Shown here one piece after another: positions 49,740-62,405 of a stretch of 64,000 nucleotides of DNA; the first letter of the stretch is position 1, and every line of letters begins with the position of its first letter. Both the position numbers and the translations under genes were made by a program. Source of the DNA: Jacaranda mimosifolia (lineage: Eukaryota; Streptophyta; Magnoliopsida; Lamiales; Bignoniaceae); assembly GCA_018894105.1 (NCBI GenBank), contig CM032129.1, positions 14,391,968-14,455,967 of the forward strand, given 5' to 3'. The notes below the pieces were generated by a model. That model saw only the letters and a list, made by a program, of their open reading frames with translations. It was not told the origin of the DNA and did not search any database.

Positions 49740-51350
49740 AGAGCCCTATCTACTTTCACAATGGGGATAATCGTCATTCTCCACCTAGGGTAGCTTATGG
49801 TTTGCACAAAACCTGCCACAATTGATCCATTGAAGTCTCCAAGATATTGAGGGCTTAGCTTTTCTATTGCACTTATATAATTAGAGTTGATAGTAACCTC
49901 CACTTCGCCTTTATTTTCACCATCTTTATTAGATGAATATCTCGTGATACATCCCCTCACCTTCACTAGTCTGTCTATGCTGATGATTAGAATTGAGGAT
50001 TTTGCTCCACTCGATTGAGGTCAGCAAAGTGTCTAACCTTAATTCTCGACTCCATCATGTCGGTGTAGTCATAATTAATCATTTTCCTTATTTTTTCTAC
50101 AACATTACTTCTAAGTCGATTGAACATAGAACCTTGTGGATAATGACTTGTAATTGGCCCTCTACTAGTTGGTGGAGTTTGATTAGTGACACCAAATCTA
50201 TCAAAAATAGAATGACGGGTGGTGGGAGCGCTCAACCGATCAACGCAGAGATACGATGATCAGTTGACATTTGACTTCCACCATTTCCATCTCTTTCAAG
50301 GGTAATATGTTAGACACTAACACACTTATCTTTCCTCATCACAAGCATCCTAATTGGCTCATTCAGCGCAAATCCCAAACTAGTCCTTAGTTCATCAACA
50401 CAAAATTCTTGACTTCATAATCTTTGTTGTGCTTTGCTTAGGCCATGTATCTTTTCTTTGGTCAACTCATGTTTCAGCTCCTCTAGCTTGGAAGAATTAG
50501 CAAAGTTGTATCCAAACTTAGCCAAGAGTATATGCTTTTGGATCAAACATCCAAATGGATTTTTTGATGTTAGGCTTTGCTAGAAGAAAATTCAGCTAAG
50601 GCTTTCGAGTTCAAACTAACAATAGGCACGATCAACTTTTTTCTAATAACTTGATAGCCATCTGATCTTACCTTCTTTCTTTGTTTTTTTTCCCATTGTT
50701 CAATGATAGAATGCATCCTCCATATGAATTTTGCTCTTCTTTCTTATGTAATCGAAGAGTATATTGAAATACTAGCAGATCAAATGTTCCTTTAGATTTA
50801 ATAACTTTGCTTGTTAAGGTTCAACAACAATCAACCTCTTGGGCTTTTTACCACCAGGCGCCAAAGTCATCGGCTCAACATGCTTTCTCTTAATAAGCCA
50901 GTGGCTTAGGGCTTTTGAAGGCAATGTTTCTTGCACTAATACTGGGCGTAGGTATAATTTAACATTGACAAAATATGATTCTACTTTAGTGAATAACTTT
51001 GTATTAGTATCGAACTTTACTATCCCTACATTCCTCGAATACTTGAAGCATTGGTGAAGGATGGATGAAACCACTCCATTTTCATGAAGTCATGGTCTTT
51101 CTAGAAGTAAGTTGTAAGAAGTCCTTAAATCACTGACATGAAACAAAGTATCTGCTTCCAGTTATCCAATAGTAAGAGCTAGGCAATCATTCCAATAGCC
51201 CATTGGCCTCCCTAGTCGAAACTTTGAATGGTCAAGCATCTGCGAGATAAATCCTTAACTTTGATTCCCAGTTGTTTCATAGTAGATTTTGGCATAATGT
51301 TATCTATTGATCCTCTATCTATATGTATGTAGTTGACTTTCTAATCTTGC
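49740..51350 (-). pseudogene. Gypsy protease and linker remnant
   Basis: The minus strand near 51310-51220 reads GSIDNIMPKSTMKQLGIKV, which fits the gypsy aspartic protease block GGSSVNIMPKSTMKQLGI. After it, 51074-50814 encodes NTKLFTKVESYFVNVKLYL, the post-protease segment (ESYFADAKFY in relatives). Frames are interrupted. Confidence 0.65.
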
Positions 51351-51899
51351 ATAACTCTAGGGAAAAAAAAGAGTGGTCAATTATGGGGCTTTGATCCAAG
51401 CAACAAATCTTCATCTGTAAATACAATAGTAGCACAACAAGAAGTAAAATGCTGGCTCTCTACTCGGCTAGATGCAATAAATGCTATTTTAACCTTTTAC
51501 TGAAAAAAAATTATAAGCAAAAAGACTCCTAAAGTTATGGAATTTCACAGATGGCTTCTTAATGAATTTCTCAAGTTAGCATGAGGAGCTTCAAAACCTC
51601 TCATTACCTTCGGTTGAGGGCACTTGGTGGAATATTGTTTCTTTAAGATTGGTAGGCGAAGCTGATGAACACATCGCCTTTGTCTCTTTCGGCGCATTAT
51701 GAGAATATACTCATCATCATCCTCAATTTCAAAAGCAAAACTTGCATCCAACTTTTCATTTTTCTCAGTGGACAAAGTTTTGAGCAAGACCGGATCTATA
51801 CTTCTAAATTGAAGTATTTTTTTATGCTCCCATGAGTTGGGAAAGAATATATTTCTAGCTACAAGCGACATTTGTAACAACTGAGACACTAGCAACATT

Positions 51900-53400
51900 T
51901 ACATCCACTACATCTTTAGCGTCAAGAATTATTCTTACATCTTTTGCTAATGTCATGATGTTTTCCTTAACCTCAAAGTATTTTTCTATAGGCTAGCTAA
52001 TAACTCGATGATACTTATAGTATTTCGGCTCTTTCGCATCTCAAACTTCTTTAGGACATTTCGACTCAGGAAGATAGATCATCTTTCTTGTCAACAACTC
52101 ATCTAAGATTGGAGAGATGTCAAAATCAAGAAATGGATACTCCTTTTCTTACAATTCTTTCACATAGATCAATGCTTTTTAGTTAGCGCACATTGATAAG
52201 GCTTTTCATCTTTGTTACCACTTGCAGAGATAATGACAGGAGCTACTTTAATCGCCATGGACTATTTTACAGTAGTTTTGGTAAACTTCTCATTCGTCTT
52301 TGAGTCTTGTCTATCCTTTTTTTTATTGTCCACCAAAAAATTGACTTATGATTTTCAATGCTCAACTCCATGCAATGAGCAAGAGTGGTCAATTTCTCAA
52401 AAATTTGGGGCTTGATCCCCTTGGAGGACATAGAGAAGCCCCATATACATCCCTTGGATGCACATCTCTATTGCTAAAACTTTTGATAACTTATCCTTGC
52501 AATTTAGAAGTGCACACCAGTAGCTGATGTAGTCAGCAATGTGCTCATCCTTCCACTGCTTTGCATTGGCAAGCTTAATCAAACTTATAGTACAACATTT
52601 GTTCTAGAAATACTTCATAAATTCTCTTTCCATTCCCCAATTGTCAATAGATTCGGGCTCGAGGTTAATTTACCAATCAAATGCATTTTCTTTGAGTGAA
52701 TCTCACGAATTGCTTCATAAGAAGGTCACCATAGATTCCTTCATTTATTGTATGTTTCCACAAAATGAGCAGTATGTTGCTTTGGGTTACATTTTCCATC
52801 GAGCTGTTAGAGCTTTGGTGGCTAATAGCTTATCGACATCCTTAATGCATCAATCCACTTAGCATATGGTTTCGAGTATATGAACGAGTTTTGTGAAGGT
52901 CTACCATATTGAGCTATAATGGTATTAGTTATCATATCTTGCAATTGTCGAATGAATCATGCAGCAATGGATGTTTCAAAATGGTTAGATTTCTATATAG
53001 AGTTATGTTTAGGTGGTACCTCATCCATTTGCTTCTCTTTTTTAACATGGTTTGAAGAGGACGAAAGATTTTGCTAAACTCTTTAACATTCGAGTGCTCT
53101 AGTTTGTTCATCAATTAAGTGATCTGGAGGTCTTTCTCTTCTGTAACCTTCTGAAGATCAGTTATGGATTGAGCCAATTAAGCAAATTGTTCATCCACTA
53201 TAGTTGTTGTAATCACCATTCAGGCAGCACAACAAAAAGAGATGATCTGGACTTGATCTTTCATTGGACTTGTTGAGTTCAAGCTATCTAATGGAGTGAT
53301 ATCAATGATTTTGCCACCAGTAGAGGATTGACTGACTGCAGCAATAATATCCATAGCATTTTTCTAGTTCATAATGGTGACTTGATTTTTCTTGCATGCC
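51900..53400 (-). pseudogene. Gypsy gag remnant
   Basis: The start is near the minus-strand ATG at 53402-53400 (MACKKNQVTIMN). A capsid-like block follows in 52582-52397 (WKDEHIADYISYWCALLNCKD, then CIQGMYMGLLYVLQG), similar to gypsy gag E.V.DYI.RWR...C. Several stops occur between, so the protein is not intact. Confidence 0.6.
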
Positions 53401-53477
53401 ATGGAAATGATGATTCGAACTTTAATGAAGGAGGAAGAGATGAGAGGCAGAGATTGTCCCGTTGGGTGTCAGAAATT

Positions 53478-54149
53478 TGTTCCCACAAATTTTGTTTATG
53501 CAAAAATTATTAAAAGACAAGAAAATACAAAATAAAAGTTTGAAACATTTAATTTAAAATAAAACTAGTTACAGTCTAAAAAATATCCAATCGAAGATTA
53601 ATTCCTCTAATTCTTTACTCTGGAATATGATTCAAGAGCTTGATGTTTGTTCTTGAATTGGGTGAGCGCAATTACTTCCTAAACTTGTGGTTGAAATCAC
53701 AAACTACTTTGAAATCCAGTATTTGTTTTGCTGTCAAAGTCTACAGGATTTGAATTGTTTTGAAGAAAATATAGAATCTTTGTTGTTACAGCACTTTGTC
53801 ATGGCAAAAGCTTGAAACTTAAGAGTTTGATGCTTGAATTTCTTGATGTGTGATATGTGTCCCGGTACCTCCTTTTATAGGCACAAATTGGAGTTTAATG
53901 ATTTGAGCTTGAGTCCTCCATGGGGTTTGAATACCACTTGAAATGGGATTTATTTACTAATGGGCTATATTAAATATATTTTGACCCAATTAGTTGATCC
54001 AAAATTAAATAAAGTTTTGATTATTCATTTTGGATTGGGCCATCTTATAAAGCCTAAATTTATTATGGATTTTAATTGGGGACACAAATCAATAGTCAAT
54101 TTATTTAGACTATTATATGATAATTTATCTCAATAAAATTTCAGTCCCA
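53478..54149 (-). repeat. 5' LTR of the antisense-PMD gypsy element
   Basis: Direct partner of 41116-41770. The bases just left of it, read on the minus strand (AATTTCTGACACCCAACGGG), do not show an obvious TGG-starting primer-binding site. Confidence 0.85.
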
Positions 54150-56043
54150 ATAGTAATGTAGCATAAAGTTTAAGGGATTATAATTATGATACTCATAATT
54201 AAAATTTATGCATCCCAACTATATAAGATTGACGTATACACTCTTAAGAGTCACATTAAGGGGTATAATAATTCTATCTCTCATTTTCAGTTGATGGCAT
54301 AGACAATGATACAAATCAATTAGCACTCTAACCTCCAACATCGTGTAGGACTTCCTCTAGATTGATTAAGAAACCTTCGGGATATTTCTGATTAAATCAA
54401 GACTCCAAAAAACTGGCATTGTGCACCAATTAGAATAATTTAGAAAAATTTTGGATAGTCCTGTATGTTTTTGAGACCTGTTGGACAATTGAGTTCACCT
54501 TAAAAAGAATCTAAGTATTTTCATTCTAACGATAATTTATACATCGAAAGTGCATAGATATGCGATTTATGCTAGTAGATTGAATTTGACTGCCCAATCT
54601 AAGGGAGCAAACAAACTCATGTTTATAATTTTTAATTTAGAGAATTTCACAAATAATTTCTTATAGTACTGAATTTGTGACAGAATATCAAGGTTCTAGG
54701 AGATATGCAAGAGAACATGCTCTTTTTTCCTTCTTTAGCTCTTATTTATTAAGAAATATCAATCAATCCACCCTTGACATAAAATAAGATAAAAAGATGG
54801 CTCCATGTGCTCTAATTCATTATTTTGAATTTTGACTATCCTTATAAGTATATACATGTATTTGTATATGTCATTTCTTAAGTCCCATAAGTTTGATTTT
54901 GTAGAACTTGGCCAAACCAGACTTCCAACAGATAACACTAAGGAAATTTAAATTCAATTAAGCTTGCTAAAATTAATATATTTAGATTGTGATGAAAAAT
55001 TGACGTAAAGGAGATCCAAGAATCTTGTTAAAAAATGTTCACTTTGACAAGATAAAAGTAAGAATATTGTAAAAAATGTTCACTTTGACAGGATAAAAGT
55101 ATAAGGACTATTTCCAAAATCACTTAAATAAAATTGAAGAAGAATTAGAAGAAATTGAGAGATGTTCCAAATAAATTGACAAGAAAACTCAAAGTTGAAG
55201 CTAAATTAGTGGACGAGGGAGAGTTAAGAGGACCCCTAATAAGAGCCCCTACAGGGATTGGTGCAACAACACACACACACACATGCTTGCGTCTTTGGTG
55301 TTTATAGTAAATACAAGGCCTTGAAATTTCAACTTCCTTTAGTTTACAAAAACTAATGCAATATAAATATTATAAAATTGTCATGCACTAAGTCAATAAA
55401 AGTAAAACTTAGTTATTTATACACTTTTTTACATAACAAAGAATAATCAAATATTAGTTCTACAAACTAGTAGACTAATTACTTATACTGATAGAAAATT
55501 ATAGAAAAAGTTGAATAAAAATATGTCATACAAAACCTTTATGTTGTGAAAAGGTGTTCCGCATTATATTCCAACATATTTTGTAAAGAACTATTCAAGT
55601 GATTTGAAGTTGACATAATATTTTACTTAAAGTAAACTTTGGTTATAACTTTTTGTTATATTTACTTGTCCATCAAAATTTAAATGCTACAATAATAAAA
55701 TTGTGCAATTTAGGGCAATTTGGCTCCCAAGACTTCAATCTTGAATTCATGATAGGTTGAGCAAATAAGTTGAAGATTTTGGGAAGAGTCAAACTCAATG
55801 GGAAGTCTCACCTAATAGATAAGAACTACTCATACAAAAAGCATAACAGGGACATAAAGATCACAAATGAAAAGACAAGTTTGCGATGGACATGCAGTTA
55901 CTTAAATTTGTAAAGTTTTATTATAATATAAAAATTATATCTAAGATAATAAAAATTATTTTGATATAAAAAATGAATAGATTTGATTGATATGCATGTT
56001 GCAACATATTTGAACATGACTAGAGGAATTTTTATTCACTATA
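54150..56043. other. Sequence between two gypsy elements, nothing recognised
   Basis: AT-rich DNA without a domain-bearing frame. A near-exact 30-40 base repeat (AAAAAATGTTCACTTTGACA...AAAAGTA) occurs twice near 55030-55095. A (CA)n run is near 55268-55284. Confidence 0.5.
56039..56043. repeat. 5-bp target duplication (left) of the plus-strand gypsy element
   Basis: CTATA, repeated exactly at 62731-62735 beside the 3' LTR. Confidence 0.85.
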
Positions 56044-56384
56044 TGATACTACTAAAACTTAACTATAAAGTCAATTCGGTAAATTGATTAAAATGGAGTC
56101 AAATCTAAAATTAAATAATTAAGTAATAGGGTCGGAGAGCCCAAAGGGCAAGTTAAACCCTTAAAGAGGGGCAAAACAAACCCTCATGGGCATGAGCTCA
56201 TTAAGACTAAAACTATAAATACTGAATCTCAAGAGAATTTGGACACAATAAATCATTTGTAAAAAATCACAAACTTAGAGAACTTTTAAAAACAAAAGAT
56301 CTTTCTATGCACATTTCAAAGGAAAACAAACTAACACACTAATTTCTTTTGGAAAGGAACTTGCTCCATTTCCAAGTAGTATCA
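56044..56384 (+). repeat. 5' LTR of the plus-strand gypsy element
   Basis: A 341-bp TG...CA direct repeat of 62406-62730, followed by TTC and the primer-binding site. Confidence 0.85.
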
Positions 56385-56387
56385 TTC

Positions 56388-56404
56388 TGGCACCATCTGT
56401 GGGA
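56388..56404 (+). promoter_or_regulatory. tRNA primer-binding site
   Basis: TGGCACCATCTGTGGGA lies three bases after the 5' LTR. It starts with TGG, complementary to a tRNA CCA end, and resembles the TGGCGCC(G/A)TCTGTGGGA site of many plant gypsy elements. Confidence 0.8.
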
Positions 56405-56739
56405 ACTCAAAGGAGAAAGAGGAAACATTGAGGATGCAAATCCATGGCAGAAGTTGCATGTACTCATGCGACCTCCCAACACGGGAAAAGGAACGACAAC
56501 TACTAAGATCCACATGAGCTGCTAACGAGGAGGGAGAACTCTAGCATCATGACCTCATGTCCACTAAGCCCTAAAGCGGTTGAGGAATTAGAGTTTCGAG
56601 CACAAGAAGAACTCAAGAGCATAGAGATCTACCCTGAAGATCCCTTGAGGACTACTAAGATAGGAGCCCTCATAGATCAGAATTCGAGAAAAAGATAGTA
56701 TGCTTCCTAAGAGATAATCACGATGTTTTCACTGGGAGC

Positions 56740-57950
56740 ATAATGGATTTGCAAGGAATCTCCCCATATATCATCACGCAGTAGCTCAGAGTGGATCTAA
56801 ATATATAGCCAGTGCAGCGAAAGAAGAGAAACTTCATAGCAAAATACAATCAAATAATCAAGGAAGAGGTGTATAAGATGCTACAGACAAAGTATATCCG
56901 ACTAGTTCAATACTCGGAGTGGCTAGCTAACTTGGAATTGGTACCCAAGTAGAGGATGCATATCAACTTTACTGATCTCAACAAAGCCTTCCCAAAAGAT
57001 CTATTCCTACTCCCACATATTGGCATGCTAGTAGATTTCACCACAAAATGCGAGATGCTGAGTTTCTGGATGCCTAACAAGAATACAACCAAATTCTCTT
57101 AGCCTTAAAGGACTAGGAGAAGATGAGCTTTATAATCGCTCATGGAATATATTGCTATAATGTAATGTCATTCGAGCTTAAGAATACAGGTGCTACTTAT
57201 CAAAGTCTAGTCAACCACATGGCCATTCCTTCAAACATGTGGTTGACTAGACTTTGATAAGTAGCACCTGTATTCTTAAGCTCAAATGACATTACATCGA
57301 TGATATGTTAGTCAAAAGTCGCAAGCAAGATAACCACCTCCGTGACCTTGAAGAATGCTTTAACATCCTAAGAAGATTTAACTTGCGACTCAACCTATCA
57401 AAGTGCGTATTCAGGGTACATCGAGGCAAGTTCCCAGGATATATGGTGTCTAGATGCATGATTAGCTAATTCCTATGAGATTAAAATAGTATTAAAGATA
57501 CTACTCCCACGCAATATCAAAGAGGTGCTGGTGTTAGCAGGTCGTTTAGCAGCATTGGACCATTTTATCTCTCGATCTGTGAAGAAAGGACTACTTTCCT
57601 TTAATATACTACGAAGAGCCAAAGCCTTTAAATAGACCAGTAAATGTGAAAAAGTCTTCTTGAAGTTAAAGGTGTACTTCACATTGCCACCATTATTGAA
57701 GAAGTAGAGAGTAGGTGAAACTTTATACTTATACCTAGTTACAACGGATGTCAAAGTTAGTGTTGGTGCACAAGCAAGGAAGAAAACACCACCAACTGGT
57801 GTATTACATTAGCCATCTCCTACAAGATCCTGAAACATGGTATTCTCGCATTCTGAGTTAGTATGAGATCGAGTACGCTATAAAGGTGCAAGTCTTAGTA
57901 GATTTCCTAATAGAATGAACCAGAGATGACATAGAGATCTCCCTCCCTAC
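56740..57950 (+). pseudogene. Gypsy reverse transcriptase/RNase H, broken by a palindrome
   Basis: The plus strand shows IIKEEVYKMLQTKYIRLVQY then SEWLANLELVPK, INFTDLNKAFPKD, then MSFELKNTGATYQSLVNHM. After a palindrome it resumes at YIDDMLVKSRKQDNHLRDL, the catalytic aspartate box, followed by the LAGRLAALDHFISRS connection and an RNase H-like end. Normally only about 20 residues separate GATYQ.LVN from the catalytic box; here that part is replaced by an inverted copy of the upstream segment. Many additional stops are present. Confidence 0.85.
57160..57297. repeat. 62-bp inverted duplication (hairpin) inside the reverse transcriptase region
   Basis: Arms 57160-57221 and 57236-57297 are reverse complements with a single mismatch (C in ATTCGAG against T), separated by a 14-base spacer. 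The left arm is the normal coding sequence around GATYQ.LVN. The right arm is its inverted copy and directly precedes the YIDD box. Confidence 0.97.
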
Positions 57951-58559
57951 TTAGGTTCTTTACATAGATGGATCGACTATAGGAGTTGGCAGCAAAGCAA
58001 GAGTTGTCTTGGAAAACCTTTATGGTGATATAATGGGGTTTGTAGTAAGACTCATCTTCTTTGCACCGAACAACAAAGCCGAATATAAAGCACTAATCAT
58101 ATGGATGAAGCTAGCCCATGTGGCCAGAGTGTCGCTTAGCCACCTATAGTAATTCCCAACTGGTGGTAAATCAAGTCACCAAAAACTATGAAGCTAAAGA
58201 TGATAGCATAGCCGATTATCTAAATCGAGTAAAAACAATACAATATATGTTTAAGGAATTTACGCTCATACAGATTCCACACAAATAAAATGAGAATGTC
58301 GATCGATTATCTAAAATCACCAGTTCAATGACCACCACAAAGAGCAGATGAATCACATTCTTGACTCTGGATGTTTTAGACCAACAACCTCTTGGAGATA
58401 GAACTTAACTCACCTTTAAAATAATGGATATAGACGCCAGCACCAACATATAGATGACTCTCATTGTGAAGTACTTGTAAGGTGGCCACCTACTAATGAC
58501 CCAAAAGAGGCGCGCTTAGGTAAAGATGCGAGTAGCCCAATTTGCCTTGATAGATGGAT

Positions 58560-59450
58560 ATTTATACAAGAGAGGCTTTTTGTATCCCTACTTAAAATGC
58601 TTACCGCCCAGAAGGGCAGGATACGTGCTCAAAGATATCTATGAAGGCTTGTGCAATATGTCTAGAGCTAAGTTATTAGCTTATAAGAGCCTCTAACGAA
58701 GGTACTTTTGGCCGACAATGGTAAAGGATACTTAAGCTTTGGTAAGAAACTGCAAAACTTGCCAAGATTAGGCTATCATAAGTCATCAACCTACCATACA
58801 CGTAAAACCTATTAGCAATGCTTACCCTTTCGCTCAATGGGGAATAGTTATCGTGGGATCTTTGCCTCAAGTCTGAAGCTAGAAATTTCCTCATATGGTG
58901 GTGGACTATTTCTTGAACTGGGTAGAAACAGAACCTTTAGCACAAATATCCAAGAAAGAGGTGATATGATTTCTCTAGAGGAATACTTTTTGCAGATTTG
59001 AAATACCTCAAGCACTAGTCTCTGATAACAGGACCCAATTCATTGGAGCAAAACTTAAGGAGTAGTACTAGGAGTTTTCCATCAAGCAATTCTTTATGTC
59101 AGTAGGCAGTAGCCAATCTTCGGGCTAATAGATAGGTGAAAGTCACAAGCAAAACTATCCTACAACACTTTAAGACGCAATTTGGAGATGCGCAAAGAAC
59201 ATGGGTAGACAAAGTTCCCTCATTACTATGTGCATACAAGACTACTCCACGAGCATCCACTAGTGAATCCCTGATTAACCTTGTATACAAAATAAATCCA
59301 ATAGCTCCAACAGAAGCTGGAGAAGTCAGATGGAAAGTTAAGAATTATGATGCCACCATGAATTCTGAGGAGTTTAGGACTAACCTCAACCTGCTATTCG
59401 AGAGAAGGGAAACGAGCCATATTCGTGCTGAGAGATAAAAAACAAAGATC
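58560..59450 (+). pseudogene. Gypsy integrase remnant
   Basis: Segments on the plus strand follow integrase order: a zinc-region block near 58590-58760 (GYVLKDIYEGL-like text then LVRNCKTCQD-like), a core block near 58960-59050 (FGIPQALVSDN-like: QALVSDNRTQFIG), and frame 59136-59438 with TILQHFKTQFGDAQRTWVDK, VPSLLCAYKTTPRASTSESL and NPIAPTEAGEV. It would insert the DNA copy into the genome if intact. Confidence 0.82.
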
Positions 59451-59929
59451 ATCAAGGCTTACAATGTTAGAAATATCTTATAAACTTGTAATTCGGCAAG
59501 TACGTAATGCGAAGAGCAGAAGCATCGAGACCTATCATCAAACTAGACACCAAATGAAAAAGTTCTTACTAAGATTGTAAACCCAGGAGCACACAAACTT
59601 CAAACATTGAAAGACAGAGAAGTACCCAGAACTTAGAATGTCTCCAACTTAAGAAAGTTTTACATCTAATGAATAGAAAATGCCTCCAACATTGTCTAAA
59701 CTTGCCACCTAAGGCTCCACTTAAGTATTATTATTTGCTTTTTGCAATTTAAGTTTTCAATTTGCTTATTTATCCTGAAATTTATCTATCAACGCACTTC
59801 TTTTTGCTATCAATATTCACTTGAATTAATGTATATTCTTCGCATTTTGTTGTTCTCTTCCATAACCTTAAACTTTGCAGCAATTACATGTCCTTATACG
59901 AAGCGTTCTCAATGACTTTTAGGCATAAA

Positions 59930-60300
59930 CCCACTACAATGCTCCTCAAGGAGTGCGAGGAATACATGGTAACCACTGGATGCAATCCCACTATACGACC
60001 TCTCTAGAGCATGTGGTCGCCAGCGTAATCCCATCAAAAGTCCCCAGGAAGATACATGGTAGCCACTCTAAAAAAATCCACTATAGGCTTCCTCAGGAGT
60101 ATGTGGCAACCTCTTTGAAAAAGCCCATTGTAGGCTTTTTTGGGAGTTCATGGCAACCTCTCTTCAAAAGTCCACTATAGGCTCCCCCGGGAGTATGTGG
60201 CAACCTCTTAAAAAAAGTCCACTATAAGCTCCCTTAGGAGTATGTGGCAACTCCACTATAAAAGCCTACTATAGGCTCCATCGGGAGTGTATAAAATCTC
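59930..60300 (+). repeat. Tandem repeat, period about 46-48 bp, in the gypsy 3' region
   Basis: Units share CCACTATAGGCTCC, a (C/T)GGGAGTATGTGGCAACCTCT block and an A-rich spacer. Clear unit starts are near 60078, 60124, 60172, 60219 and 60265, and weaker ones run back to 59935. It lies between integrase and the 3' LTR. Confidence 0.9.
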
Positions 60301-62405
60301 TAAAGAAACCCACTAAAGGCCCTTTGGCAGGTACTTACATGACTAAGTAAAAAAAGTCCCCTTTGAGTCCTCATGAAAATAAGGTGGCGATATCTCAGCA
60401 CTTAGAAAATAAAAGAAATTCTCTAAGTCTGGCGACTCATTAAGCTATTGTACATTTATTATGGAGTCTCCCAGGAGGCCCATAAATACACCTTTCCTCA
60501 CCTCGACACTTAAACTCTAACAGTCAACGACTTCTCAATTTAAGGATAAGATCATTTCTTTTTTCTTGAAGAATTTCACCTTGCAAGAGGTGAATGGTAA
60601 ATGCTGATAAAAGATGGGGGATTTATCTCTCCCAAGAACAATTCCACTACATACTGCACTCACAACTACATCAGTTTCGTAAAACTCACAAAATTGGTGC
60701 CTCCCACAAGTGCTCAAGACGAGGGCACCCCACGGACGCCCAAGATAGATATCTGGTGGGTGTGATGGACGACCCCTCCCATGCTACTCAGTGTGGGTGC
60801 CCGAAGAAAACATACTCTGAACGCATAAAAGATACTATGCCCCAAAATTGTGAAGCAGGCATACACACTTAGTATGAACAAGTTATTTAAAGTCTTTAGA
60901 CGCACTCAGTATAGTGCAAAGACAATGGAACTTGTGACAAGTAAGTTTAACGCAAAGCATCATCGAGCAAATCGATAGATATTCAATAGGTTAAGTATCC
61001 AAATAAGTGAAAATAGGTGCGAACAGTGGACTCCATTGAAACTCAAAATAGGATAAACACTCACGATAACAAATAAACATTTGACTTATGCTTGGCATTT
61101 GAAAACAAAAAAGATAGCACAATGAGATGCTATTTGATCCAATTGAAAAATGATGAGTATTATTAAGTATAAAGGAAAGGCCCTTCCTTCTTCTGACCTT
61201 GTTCTACTCCAATAGCCTCCTACTTAAAATGAATGCCTCATCACCTGACCCTTTTGGCTTAAATAAAGCATGTACTCCATAGAGTGGAGAGGTAAAAACT
61301 AATGATCTAACAATGGAAAAAAGAGAAAGAGCATGGTGAATATAAATTAAGTGTCAAGATAGACATTTGTCAACGTAAACTCTCCAACAACCCTATAGTC
61401 AATAGGAACAAAGAACATAACGTTGATGCCTCTTGATCATATTCATCCACCATGTCGTGTGTATGGACCACGCTAAAGTAAACCTTACTCATCCCGTTGA
61501 AAGTACTCAACATCATGAAAGTAATGAAACTCATAAATAATGAATCCTCCTCAACGATAAAAAAAGAAAGTAGAACTATATCTTAATCTTTAGAGTGGAG
61601 GCACAGGCCTTAATAGTGCAATGCAGACAATAACCTCTCTGTATCTGGCTAATACTTAGTTAACAAAATGAAGACAAGATAATCTCACAACAATCACAAT
61701 CATTGGGAGCCCTCTCGATGACACTCGACAAAAAAAAAACTTCCAACTAAAGATGCATAATTGCACTAACCCCCACTACACGAAATAACTTTGTTCCATG
61801 AAGACCATCATCAGTCACACCAAATTTGTCAATATCTAAAACACTAGAATTAATGCATAGGATGAAACTGTCGATGTCAAACTAAAACTCCCAAACTTAG
61901 AAAATGCAACATCCTTGCAAGGAGAACAACTCTCGCAAACATAAAAATCATATTAAACTCTCCATAAATGAAGGGCCCAAAGCGAGTGCCCAGTGCTGGC
62001 ACCAAGTAAGCGCCTTAGCATTGACACCCAGTAAGCACTCTCAACGCATGCCTAGCATTGAGCTCGGTGGATGCTTAATATAGACCTATTCCCTCCAACC
62101 CTTCATCCCAGAGCTAGATTCCAACTTGATCACGACTTGAATTGCCTCCTCCTTCCTGATATATTGATCCTTACGATTTCACTCAAAAATTTACCTTGGT
62201 CCTGAGACAAACACAACATGAAAATTTTCAAAGTCCCTCAACAATCCCAAGCACACGCCCATGCACACCTAACTTGATCAATGAAAATTAATTAAATTAA
62301 CGATCTTATTTTAATAAAGTAAAATAAAAGAATAAATGACAAATCAAATGTATAATATATTTTCGATATGAAATTTAATCTCTCTATGAAACTAAGAGGG
62401 TTTGA
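60300..62405 (+). other. Untranslated 3' interior of the gypsy element
   Basis: No conserved domain was recognised. The stretch from about 61970 shares order and words with 27540-28170, which marks it as family-specific 3' interior. Confidence 0.5.

Larger units (their letters stand above)
41116..54149 (-). mobile_element. Decayed Ty3/gypsy element with an antisense PMD frame
   Basis: Direct LTRs flank about 11.7 kb of interior at 41116-41770 and 53478-54149. Both start TGTTC(G/C)CACAAATTTTG and both end with AATAAAATTTC plus a CCA. On the minus strand, gag remnants lie at about 51900-53400, a protease-like motif near 51280, reverse transcriptase at 48280-48780 and integrase at 46950-47850: the gypsy order. 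A purine-rich AAAGTGGGGCATCAGT adjoins the 3' LTR. A plus-strand PMD-like frame lies between pol and the 3' LTR. An inverted-repeat insertion at about 49150-49728 splits the pol region. I could not find a matching 5-bp target duplication. All frames are broken. Confidence 0.8.

Noticed and set aside
57160..57297. MicroRNA precursor or transcription terminator
   Set aside because: The hairpin is long, but its left arm is ordinary reverse transcriptase coding sequence, so an inverted duplication explains it. No independent sign of a MIR gene was seen.
59930..60300. CRISPR-like array
   Set aside because: The repeats are contiguous imperfect units without unique spacers, in a plant retrotransposon.
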